In this document: piece by piece, positions 30,801 to 41,900 of the stretch
Layout: every line of letters begins with the position of its first letter
Numbering within the stretch: position 1 is the first letter of the stretch
Assembly: GCA_037783415.1 (NCBI GenBank)
Contig: JAZGTN010000052.1
Span: 1,922,001-1,986,000 of the forward strand
Reading direction: 5' to 3'
Origin: Leptasterias polaris
Lineage: Eukaryota; Echinodermata; Asteroidea; Forcipulatida; Asteriidae
Length of the DNA stretch: 64,000 bases
The notes under the pieces: model-generated
The model's input: the letters and a program-made list of their open reading frames with translations, nothing else
Told to the model about the DNA's origin: nothing
The model's database searches: none
Translations under genes and position numbers: made by a program

Positions 30801-31487
30801 GTTGATCTAATGAGATTTGGTTTAACTGTCGGCTCACTGTGAGTCAGTTGCTGTTGATCTAATGAGATTTGGTTTAACTGTCGGCTCACTGTGAGTCAGT
30901 TGCTGTTGATCTAATGAGATTTGGTTTAACTGTCGGCTCACTGTGAGTCAGTTGCTGTTGATCTAATGAGATTTGGTTTAACTGTCGGCTCACTGTGAGT
31001 CAGTTGCTGTTGATCTAATGAGATTTGGTTTAACTGTCGGCTCACTGTGAGTCAGTTGCTGTTGATCTAATGAGATTTGGTTTAACTGTCGGCTCACTGT
31101 GAGTCAGTTGCTGTTGATCTAATGAGATTTGGTTTAACTGTCGGCTCACTGTGAGTCAGTTGCTGTTGATCTAATGAGATTTGGTTTAACTGTCGGCTCA
31201 CTGTGAGTCAGTTGCTGTTGATCTAATGAGATTTGGTTTAACTGTCGGCTCACTGTGAGTCAGTTGCTGTTGATCTAATGAGATTTGGTTTAACTGTCGG
31301 CTCACTGTGAGTCAGTTGCTGTTGATCTAATGAGATTTGGTTTAACTGTCGGCTCACTGTGAGTCAGTTGCTGTTGATCTAATGAGATTTGGTTTAACTG
31401 TCGGCTCACTGTGAGTCAGTTGTTGTTGATCTAATGAGATTTGGTTTAACTGTCGGCTCACTGTGAGTCAGTTGTTGTTGATCTAAT
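27848..31487. repeat. Satellite: 70 tandem copies of a 52-bp unit
   Basis: The array length, 3640 bp, is exactly 70 x 52. Copies are almost identical; the only variation noticed is GTTGCTGTTG to GTTGTTGTTG in a few copies (near 29550, 29810, 31420 and the last unit). Each unit contains TGAGTCA (AP-1/TRE core) within an imperfect dyad GGCTCACTGTGAGTC. Because 52 is not a multiple of 3, every frame hits stops and nothing is coded. It lies between the convergent WDR90 and RRN3 3' ends. Confidence 0.97.
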
Positions 31488-32278
31488 GGATGCAGGGCCC
31501 AATTTCAAAACGCCTTTAACCCTTTCAGCCCCAAGGGCGACTATAGTCGCCCAAGACAACACACAACAAAGCACTCAAGCCTGGGCACAAAGGCCATTTG
31601 TTAAAAAGCTGTAGTTTTGTCCATGTTCACCCTCCATACCCAAGCTTACCATCATTGGAAAGAGAAAGATCGGATCTTTCCAATGACGGTAAAATAAGAT
31701 AGGGTTGTTATTTTGCAACCGCTTCAAATTAGAGTAGAAAGATCCGAAATGCCAAACACCTATGGAGCGCCATAAGGTTGTGTGCAAAAAAGTGTTTGGG
31801 TTTTCAGAACACACTGAGGAAGCAAAGACCAAGAACTTGGACATTTTGTGGCTGATTTCAATGATTTTTGAATTATATGAAAGGAAATTCAATAAGTAAG
31901 ACAATTGTTATTACCCCTTATGCTCTTAAATAAAATCTTCAAGGTAATAACAGAGTTTGTAAAGTCAAACTTTGAACACCAGCTTCCTGTTGTGTCAGGA
32001 AGTGTGCTTCACGCTTGAGTGGTCAAAGAACGTGGGCTCCAGCAGTTGTTTATGTCAAAAGAACTTGGGGCTGAAAGGGTTAAGCAGATTACAGAGAGAC
32101 GCTTAGCACAGTGCGCAGAAGAACGTTCCCGTGGACAGACACTTTCAATCCATTGGATGGCATCATTGTGCGGAAATACGGGAGCAATCCTACACGGGTG
32201 AATATGAGCAATAGTATTTTTAACAATAGAACGTTCTGCTGGTCCAACGGAACATTTCATAAGCACGCACTGGATACT
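31488..32278. other. Intergenic sequence, no gene recognised
   Basis: Between the satellite and the first family C MITE. Contains a short inverted pair (GAAAGATCGGATCTTTC near 31662-31680) and no convincing exon or RNA gene. Confidence 0.4.
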
Positions 32279-32533
32279 TACACCCGGTTCAGACAGGCAC
32301 TCTAGAGTACATGAAAAGTTCGATGTCTGAAACAGTTAGGAGCAACTGTTGCAGTTGTTTGGAACGACTCTGGATCGTCTTGGTTTCAGAAGTCTATCTT
32401 GTCATGAGCCCAACATAATGTAAATGTTATGTTAAGTTCACCCGTCTGAAACCAACATTTATTTGGGTCAACCTAGAGACGCTCCTAATCTATTTGGTTC
32501 GGCGCGACTGTGGAGCGCCTGTCTGAACCAGGT
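32279..32533. mobile_element. MITE family C, best copy
   Basis: Inverted ends CACCCGGTTCAGACAGGCAC and GAGCGCCTGTCTGAACCAGG. The interior includes GTCTGAAACCAACATTTATT and CTAGAGACGCTCCTAATCTA. A second, half-length copy follows at 32560-32725 with end GAGCGCCTGTCTGAACCGGG. Confidence 0.75.
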
Positions 32534-32559
32534 GCAGTAATTGTGATTTTACCTGTTTG

Positions 32560-32725
32560 CTAGCGCCTTGGTTTCAAACGTCGATCTTGTCATGAGCTGA
32601 ACCTAATGTAAATCTTTTGTTAAGTTCGCCTTTCTGAACCAAAATTTAATTGGGTCGACCTAGAGTCGCTCCTCATCTATTTGGTTCAGTGCGACTCATA
32701 GAGCGCCTGTCTGAACCGGGTGTTT
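32560..32725. mobile_element. MITE family C, half copy
   Basis: Repeats the right half of 32279-32533 (CTTGTCATGAGC, CTAGAGTCGCTCCTCATCTA) in the same direction and ends at the terminal repeat. Confidence 0.65.
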
Positions 32726-33726
32726 ATTTAATCCAATTTGAACATTCTAACTTTAAGACGCTCCCAAATGCAGGGACAGAAACAATCGCCTAATTACTGT
32801 AAATTGAAATCTGATTTCCTTGTATGATAGAATCCCTACAATCTAATTGTATATAATGTAAATTTGTAGATGTTTGTAAACAGAACCTTTCTAACTTATG
32901 TTGTTAATGTCATTCAATGGAAGCTTTACTTCCACCTGTAAACTGCATCAGGCCACAACTGCGATATTTTCTTCCACCTTTGTTCATGTACATCTCTTTC
33001 AAGGTAGGGTCACGGATTGGTTTGTGTCAGAAAAATGCTAATTCATAGGCAAAACTATAAAGAAAGATACAAAAAGAGTCACATGTGAAATTCTCAGCTA
33101 AATACAGTTTCTACTTGTTGAGGAAACGGCAAAAAAAACCATGGTATTCTGATTTTCACATGGCATTTGACACCAACCCTCAGAACTATCAACAGCTGCA
33201 GTGCTTCTCACCATGTAGGTTTTTATGGCGTAGAAACCAATCTATGACCATACCTTGACCAAAAGAAGCATGAATAACAGCAAATGAAATTAGCATCTGA
33301 TTGTCTTTAGGGTGAGGTGGGTAAATGCCCTAGGACCTCACAGGACAAATATTACCCTGTATTCGGGCTCAATGTAAATATGTAATTGTTCAATTTCACT
33401 TAAATTATTCCATTCCATTCCGTGTCTACGTTTGCTGTTTTTTCAACGCCATATTCCAATGTACAATAATATATTTACTTTGAAATGTTACTTTATTTTA
33501 CATTTTATAGTCTCTTTATGCAGTGATGTAGAAATAAACTGGAGGAAAAAAAGTAAGTCTTATCCCTTGTAATTTTGTTGAGTTTTTCGCAAATGTTTTT
33601 TTCTTTTCTTTTTCTGGAAATTCATACAGGGATTTGTTTTCTTCTTCAACGTAACACTACACTCCCATTGTTCAAAATAACTTATGAATGGCAACAATCA
33701 GACTGGTTAGAACCACACAGTTAAAA
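32726..33726. other. Intergenic, AT-rich, no gene recognised
   Basis: Contains fragments of dispersed repeats, for example GTCACATGTGAAATTCTCAG and AACCAATCTATGACCATACC, which also appear near 14600-14720 and 23880-23980. No coding signal. Confidence 0.4.
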
Positions 33727-33950
33727 GCAAGACTTACCCCTTGTGATTTTGGTGAATTCTCCTTGAAACAAGCATTTGGCATTTGTGTAAGGGTAAAGTC
33801 AGTATTTATACAGCAGCTTAGAGTAAAGGGGTCAAATGCAAGGCTTTCCCCCCTTGTGATTTTGGTGAATTCTCCTTGAAACAAGCGTTTGGTGTTTGTG
33901 TTAGGGTAAAGTCAGTATTTATACAGCAGCTTAGAGTAAAGGGGTCAAAT
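33727..33950. repeat. Tandem duplication, two copies of about 112 bp
   Basis: The second copy starts at 33838. Shared segments include TTGTGATTTTGGTGAATTCT, CTTGAAACAAGC and GTCAGTATTTATACAGCAGC. A partial third start (GCAAG) follows at 33951. Confidence 0.85.
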
Positions 33951-34439
33951 GCAAGTGTTACAAAAAGAGTTACACGAAGTTGCTTTCCTGGATTCAATAT
34001 ACAATGTGGATTTTATTAACACATTCAGCGACAAATTCTGTATAAAAAAACATTAATACGTTTACAAATGCTTTATTAGGTGCCAAAAAAAGAGTATCAA
34101 TCCACCCGAATAATCTTGGTAGCGCCATTTTGGGAGTGTAGTGTGCATTTTAGGCACTGCTTTATCAATTTAATGTGGACTTTGGTGAGCGTGGCAGACA
34201 GTATCTACAAGTGGCATCAGTGCAAGGGGTTAATACAGTATTGAGTAAAATATAAATTAACTGAAATAAAATAAACTATTTAAAAAGGAAGTATATGAAA
34301 CTGATTTTTTAAATAAAGAGTCAAAAACAAAACATACATTGAATGAATGAATGTGCGAACAATGAAGGAGTTATAAAAGTCAAACTAAAAATCTGTTCAT
34401 TGGTTAAGAACACAAGAAAATCTTTTAAGTTACAAGACC

Positions 34440-34650
34440 AGGGCCCAATGTCATGACTCTGCTTACCGCCAAACTCTGCACTTGTGATCTTCGCTTACAG
34501 AGTAAGCACCACATTTTTGCGCTAGCTGTGTAAGCAAAGAATAACTAGTAACGTGGACTACGGCTCAAACGCACAAGTGAAAATTCCCTGCTCATCTGTG
34601 AAATATGCTTATTATCGTAAGCGCAGAGCCATGAAATTGGGCCCAGGACT
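34440..34650. mobile_element. MITE family B, reverse
   Basis: Ends GGGCCCAATGTCATGACTCT and GCAGAGCCATGAAATTGGGC, interior TAAGCAAAGAATAACTAGTA and TGCGCTAGCTGTGTAAGC. Confidence 0.7.
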
Positions 34651-35099
34651 TGATTTCAGAAAGAGGTCAAGTTGATCTTAAGATGTGTATCAATCTAAAC
34701 TGCTTAAAACATTTTCACGGTCATCGCAAATGCATTGTAAAATCAAACTCTAAAATCATCAAATTAGTATTCTTTCCCGTGATTAAAATAATGGATGGAG
34801 TTTTGTCAGTCTAACATGACAAAAACAGTCTCAAATCAAATTCGCAATTACATTGATTATCTTATTATAAACTTGCATCGACTGAAGAGAAATTTTCTTT
34901 AAATAAAATAAGAAAATATTTATGACTTTCATCCGAGTTTATGTTTACTACATGAATGTCCAGTATATACACATTGCCATTTCAGGTTTTATAAATATTT
35001 AGAAATGTTATAATTTTGGAACAAATCTTCTTGGTTGGTGTAACACACATCAAAATAAGACTTGATTATAAAATACACACGCACCCAATCAGCACTAAA

Positions 35100-35480
35100 T
35101 TAGACTGAAACTTGTTTTCGCATGTGAAGTGTGGACATGAGAACAAATGAAGTCCACATAAATGTAAGTACTTAAAACACTATGTGGACTTCCACACGTC
35201 CACACAGTATTGAAGAATGTACTAATTTTTCATTGCTCTCAATTTGCTCTCGTCATCTTCATTGTTGTACATTGCTATTCTGTATGTTGTAGGGTGTGAC
35301 CTATATTTTTTGCTTTAATGATGCTGTTTTGGTTTTATAGCTCTTCGATTTGCCTTGTATTGTATTTTTTGTTCTTGTGTTGTTGAGGTCGAATAAATAA
35401 TAATAGTAATAATAATTAAGTGTACAGAACAAAGGAATGTCCACAGAGTGGATGCAACACAGAGCTGTGTGCACTGCTGA
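35100..35480. repeat. Dispersed repeat also found at 39690-39890
   Basis: Shared blocks: GAAGTGTGGACATGAGAACA, ACACGTCCACACAGT, and GTACAGAACAAAGGAATGTC with CACAGAGCTGTGTG. The middle of this copy holds an ATTATT-rich stretch. Confidence 0.65.
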
Positions 35481-35886
35481 CGAGTCACCCACAAACGTAT
35501 ACCTGGTAAACAACGACTCGTCCAATTCCTCAACGGAATATAGACAGGGAACCAGGGAACCGGAAATCTGACGTCACACTTCCAGGCTAGTAATGATATA
35601 ATCCATTTATCAGTCTCTCATTGCTGTGATACTCTGCAATTGGACCTTTTGGTTTGTGTCACACAAAGCCATTTTACTTTGAGAGTTTAATACAGGCTTT
35701 CCAGCTACCTCGAAAATAGACCAGTGTTTCTGGACCACTGAAACTCACTTGGATAGGTAACAACAAAGGCTCGTCTTTCGTTGTTCAGAGCACAATACTA
35801 TCCTATCTGATCCTGTCTGTATACAAAGTGATGTTAGAGTTTGTGAACGAGGTTGACCGATTCCTTTCCGTTGGTCTGGTAGTTAT

Positions 35887-35997
35887 TCAGCTCCTGAAAC
35901 CTGGTGAGATGCACGCTACATTTGTAGGTGTAATCCCCAGGGGGAGGTCTTTGTCCCATTCTTCGTATTGCACAAACTCATCCTCTTCCTCCTCCCT
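35887..35997 (-). CDS. RRN3: RRN3 coding exon 16 with stop codon
   Basis: Starts with an acidic run (REEEEDEFVQYEEWDKD), then LPLGITPTN and CISPGFRS, TGA at 35889-35887. The GITP motif matches the vertebrate tail, but the last roughly 20 residues of the vertebrate protein are absent. Confidence 0.85.
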   Translation of the reverse strand, partial: REEEEDEFVQYEEWDKDLPLGITPTNVACISPGFRS

Positions 35998-38900
35998 CTG
36001 TAGATTCAATGGCAAAATTAAGAATAAGAAGATAGTTGAAAATCGCTGGGCATCGAGGTCTTTGAGTCAGAGAATATCCAACACTAACCCAGCATACATT
36101 CCCCATATATCCTGCCGGGCAGTATTTGAAAGCTAAATTAAAGAATTTCCAAGTTTGGCCACAACAACTCGGAAAGTATACATCCTTTTCACTGAGTGGG
36201 TGTGTTTACATTGAATTACTTGGGTCATTAAATTTATGGGAGGAGCAGTTAATCTGCCTGGGGCAGTCAGCAGCCCTACTGGTTTGTGTATGATCCACTT
36301 AAGTCCACTGGAAAAGGAATAACATGGAGATAACAGGTGCGAGTTGCCAGATAAAAAAGGATGTTTTATTGTAGCCTCTTTCTTTAATGGAGCTTTCCTA
36401 TAATGGGATAGAGAAATTCTAGCTGGATGCCGGTCTTAGTTACAGGGATTCCCGGCGGGATAATATTCACAATCGGGATCCCAGTTTGAAGAACTGGGAT
36501 TTGCTAAAAAAGGGTTAAGTTGTTTTTGAGTGTGCGAACATAAATTCATATGACAAATAAACAGGTTGTGATCGCTACCATTAATACATCCAAAAGATAC
36601 ATTTATGACAATACATGTTAAAAATCTGGGCTACTAAAACTTCCTGGGAGCAAGTAAAATGCACAGTTTACTAGCCAAATGGCGGCTCTGGCTATGGTTA
36701 TGGCTGCATCGCCACGTCAACATGCCTTGAAGCAATACGCTTAACAACAGCCACAGCCGCAAAGTTCAGACATGGCTTAAGTAATCAAGAATATCACGAT
36801 GCTTTGCTGTTGGTTTGAGACACGCTGCCATTTACCTTTTTAGCCGAAGACTCCTCTTCAGGCTTGCAGAATTCCCATTGTCTGTATAGAGGACTAATAA
36901 ACACACCAGACCTGAATAATTAGAGAAACAAAAAACAGAGTAAATCACTGTAAGAACAATCAGCCAGGTAGCTACAAATCTCACCATAATTTGTTACAAA
37001 ATTGTCCCTGGTTTTGATGGTAGAGAAAGGTGATGGATTGAAAGTTTTGGGTGCTGTGTTTGGAAGAGTCTCAAAAGTCGGGCACATTCTAGGCACATTA
37101 GAATGTTCCCGTGGGCATTGGTCTGCCAGAATGTTCCGCTGTACCGCATCATTGTGCCGAAGTACGTGAACAAATCCTACATGAGTGAATACGCGCTTTA
37201 CTATTTTGAACGTTCCAATCGAACATTCTGGCAGTCCAACAATCAGCCTGCACTGAAATACTTATCTGATATCCAATTAGAACAGTCCTACCGTTCCGAC
37301 TTTTCAGAAGCACCCTTACCAGAATTATGCTAATAAACATCATTCTGCACAGCGATTGAAATTCTAATTCCAGCTTCCCTCTCACCCACAGCTCTATATA
37401 CCCCCCATCAAAGTGTAATCCATTAAGAACGTTTCTAAATGTACTAAAGTCCATTTAGGATCTGAGCTTCACTCTAGCAAAGCCTTGCATAAAGCAGGCC
37501 TCGAAATAACCCACAGCACCCACAGCAATTGCCGTGGTGCCCTGTGCTTTTGCCGTGGTGCCCTTTGCAAAGTTCCAATACAATTTTTACATTTTCCTCA
37601 TAGAAGTGCCCCTAACCAGAGGCAAATTACTGTGCCCCTTCAAGAGTGAAGTTCAAGGCCTGATAAAGTACAAGTAATTCCATGCTTTTGAAGCTGTCAA
37701 TAGACCGTGCAAGCCTGGCTTGTATTCGGACAAAATAAAGTCTTTTTTCGACTTGTTTTAATATCGTTTTCGATACAATGTGCAAGACTTGCACAGTCTA
37801 TAAGACCAACCCCATGCCCAGCTCGATTTGTTTTGCAGTACAGCGTTAAACCCAGCAGAATCCAGCAAAGCTGTTGCATTCTGATGGGTTTTGAGCCAGT
37901 CAAAAACTGTAGTGGGAGCACGCAATTCCAGTCAACACCAAGTGTGCTGAATAGAGGTTGCATCACTCCCTCCATTTTACTGTCTGTGCCGTACACATAG
38001 CTGAGATATGTGGGGAAAAGCATTTCTCAACCAAATTCTAGCACAAAAATATTAAATTTAAACAAAATACCAACAGCTTGTTATACTTCACCAGAACTTA
38101 AAGGGTGTGTACAACATTGGTAATTGCCAAAGACCTGGATCCACACTTGATGTGAAATAACAAACCTGTGAAAGTTTAAGCTAAATCAGTCTTCAGATTC
38201 ATGAAAAAACAGTGTAAAATGTTTTAACTTTTTTTCAAACATCGGATTTTATCCTGCAGGATAAAGACTAGTGTTTTACTCATTTCTTAAAAACTATGGC
38301 ATTTCAAGAAAAACTATTTCAAGGGAAGTTTTCCACCATGACCATCTTTATACCATGTAAGTTATGTGCAAATCTGTGAACACTTATATTTTCAATCTTA
38401 CCAATGTTGTACACACCCTTTACAGCAAGTTACGTAATAAAACAAAAAATTTTCAGAGGGCAAGACACATTAACAAAAATTCTCTAGCATTACCTTGGTA
38501 ACAGGTAAGGATCAAAAGGGAAGAATGAATCCAGCGAGTTGGTTGTCGAGAGAGACGACACAGCCCCGCCAGAGTGCAGCTTGGTCACCTGATGTAACGA
38601 CCGATTGTTACGTTCCATGATCGTATAACAGTACGCGATCTGATATTTCCTGTTCAAGAAAAATATGGGATGAAAGAATTGTGAAGAAAAAAAGGGGATA
38701 AATACATTGCACACATGAATTGACTTACACCGAGGTAACACATGGCTACTGTCTGCTTGAGGTGTTGCCGTTATGGGAGTCAAATTGCGTAAGTAAAGCT
38801 ATGGTGTGCATCTAATAATGTGTAACAGAGTGCAATGCACAGTAACATCTGTTTTCTCAGCAAGTAGACACAGTATTCAGATGAAACTTTCACGGGTGAC

Positions 38901-41900
38901 TTTTATTGATCTTTCTTTATAATTTTGCCTATAAATCAGCATTAAATTGAAAAACGATGACCCTAACTTAAGTGAAACATTTTGATTTCTTTACACATTT
39001 AAACTTAAATATACAAGGCTGGGTCAGGCATTTAAAGCATGTTGGTGTTATGCGACATAGGAGAGGAGGATACTGGAGCATTGAGGTCACCAGTAGGTCA
39101 GTGGGCCTAGTGGGGGAAGGGTTTTAATGATGGGTTTTTTACAAGAAATAAAGAAGATTTAAGTTTGTAAGATGGGAAAGAGAAAGACCAACAACCAAGG
39201 ACAGTTGAGTGGCCACTTATTATCTCTGTACCACTGTTTACTGTCTGTGCCATACACATAGCTAAGATAGGTGAGTCAACCTTATCTCAACCAAATTCTA
39301 GCACAATTCAAACATAGTTATTCCACACACAAAAAATTCAAAACGTTCTAAAATAAATATATATATATATTCTGATGGTTTTACCTATAAATTTCATCAA
39401 AAGTTGTTTTTCACAAGGCATAAGATATGATTATGATGCTTTGATTCCAAAGCTACTGTACTTCATCATATGTAAGTTTTGATACTGATTTGTGGATCCC
39501 TTAAACCGATGTCACAGCAGCTATACTGTTTATGCTTGCCACTTTGGGATTGTGATGTAACAACTGCCTCGGTAGTCTGAGGAATTCAAATTTAATCAGT
39601 AACTTGTGATCATGCAAGTCATTGTACCATTATTCAAGGCTAACTCGCAAATGGCTCATTGTGCATTGAACAAACTGTGTACATGTTTTAACACTACATA
39701 CGAAGTGTGGACCTGAGAACAAAAAGAGGTCCACATAAAGTAGGGACTTGAAACACTGTTTGGACTTACACCTGTCCACACAGTGTTTTTTTACAGTGTT
39801 GTAGAATAGGATTTTTCCTTAAGTGTACAGAACAAAGGAATGTCCACAGAGTGACTGCAACACAGAGCTGTGTGTTTTACGAGTGTCTGGTGCCAGTGTT
39901 GTACGTACCTGGTTAGAGTAGCAAACACATTGACTATGGACGGCAGACAGACTCTGATGGGGTTGAGTCGACATGTGACGATACGCTCTAAGTTCAGTCC
40001 CATCACATAATGCAGCCCCTTGTTGTCCTCCAGCAGCTGGCGATGACGGAAAACAAAAATGTAAAACACCGCCTGAAACAAAACCAGACAGGATCAACCA
40101 TAAGATTTAATGGGATATATTAAACAATAATTCATTTAATTATCATGGATCAGTGAAGAGACACTAAGCTTCACTTAAATCTTAATCCAATAAAATACAA
40201 GTTTGGAAAACAGAAGTGACTATTGCATACGTATCTCAGATCCTATATTCCTAAACTGGTGGCAAAAAAGTATCTAAAATTATCTAGAAACCAAACAATG
40301 ACCCTACTTTTAAGTGGAACATTTGTTTTCTTCACACATTTAAACTTCAACAAGTTGTAATCAAAAAGTGGTAATGGCCTGACGTTTTTACGACAGCAGA
40401 GTCTGTCTCAAAGGTGAATGAGGAATGACTTTAGATAGACTCTTCAAGGGTCGAAACAAGAGGCCATTTATCACTTTCTGCAAACTCAACTTGGGGATAT
40501 GTTCAGTCGGAATGTAATTTCGTTCACTTCATGATTCATAATTTTCATTGCAATTTTTTTTCTTTCTTTTTTTTACCACCAGTTTAGGAATATAGGATCT
40601 GAGATATGTATGCAATAGTTTTCCCAACTTGTATTTTGTAGGAATAGAATTTAAGTGAAGCTAAGTTTTCTTCACACATTTCTTCACACATTTAAACATT
40701 TAAACTTAAATACAAGGTTCTCACAGTGGTAGGTCAGTGGGCCTAGTGGGGGAAGGGTTTTAAATATATTTTTTTACAAGAAAGAAAGAAGATTTAAGTT
40801 TGTAAGATGGGACAGAGAAAGACCAACAACGACAGTTGAGTGGCCACTTATTATCTCTGTACCACTATTTACTGTCTGTGCCGTACACATAGCAAAGATA
40901 GGTGAGTCAACCTTATCTCAACCAAATTCTAGCACAATTCAAACATAGTTATTCCATAGAAAAGCTTTTAAAAATATATATATTCTGATGGTTTTACCTA
41001 TAAATTTCATTAAAAATATTAATCTACCAAGGCAAAGGATCAACCAGAAAGGATCAACCATAATTTTTAATCGGATAAATTAAACAATAGTTAAACGTTT
41101 AATTCTTCTATTCAAAACTTCATAGTTCAGTAAATTATCATGGATCGGTGAAGAGAAAACTTAGCTTCACTTAAATTCTAATCCGACAAAATACAAGTTG
41201 GGAAAACTATTGCATACATATCTCAGATCCTATATTCCTAAACTGGTGGTAAAAAAAAGAAAGAAAAAAAATTGCAATGAAAATTATGAATCATGAAGTG
41301 AACGAAATTACATTCCGACTGACTGAACAATTCCCCAAGTTGAGTTTGCAGAAAGTGATGAATGGCCTCTTGTTTCGACCCTTGAAGAGTCTATCTAAAG
41401 TCATTCCTCATTCACCTTTGAGACAGACTCTGCTGTCGTAAAAACGTCAGTCCATTACCACTTTTTGATTATAAACCACTGGTCATTTTGGCTGATAAAC
41501 AGTTTGCAACAGTTATTCCCATTTGCTTTTATTTGAATTGATCATGATGAGTTCATTAAATCTCTCGGTGGTAACAGACTGTGCACGTCTCATGTTTATT
41601 CAAACATTAAAGTGGGCAAGTTTGTTTCCTTCCATGTGCTGTGCACTTTACATATTTCATGGGAAGGGCCTATTCTTGTTTGTTTGTTTTTATTTCCATT
41701 TATACAACAAATAATAATAATAAATAATACACAAGCTGATAGACTACACCAGGTTATAGACGATGTGACCTCTGACGTCATTTGAAAATCATAACATGAT
41801 GCGCGCGCATGTCGCAGGGCAAAACCTTTGTGTACTTGACAGCCAGCTAGAAAGTACACGCAATATTACCATGACTACGCATCTTTTTGCCCGGCGGAAT

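Larger units (their letters stand above)
33951..35886 (-). other. Likely RRN3 3' UTR and flank
   Basis: No coding signal. Minus-strand AATAAA candidates are at 34077-34072 and 34017-34012; which is used cannot be decided. A MITE B and a dispersed repeat occupy part of this interval. Confidence 0.35.

Noticed and set aside
27848..31487. Could be a CRISPR array
   Set aside because: Units are contiguous and identical with no unique spacers, and the surrounding genes are eukaryotic.
35301..35533. Two overlapping minus-strand ORFs downstream of RRN3
   Set aside because: They cover a dispersed repeat that also occurs at 39690 and an ATTATT run; no conserved protein pattern.
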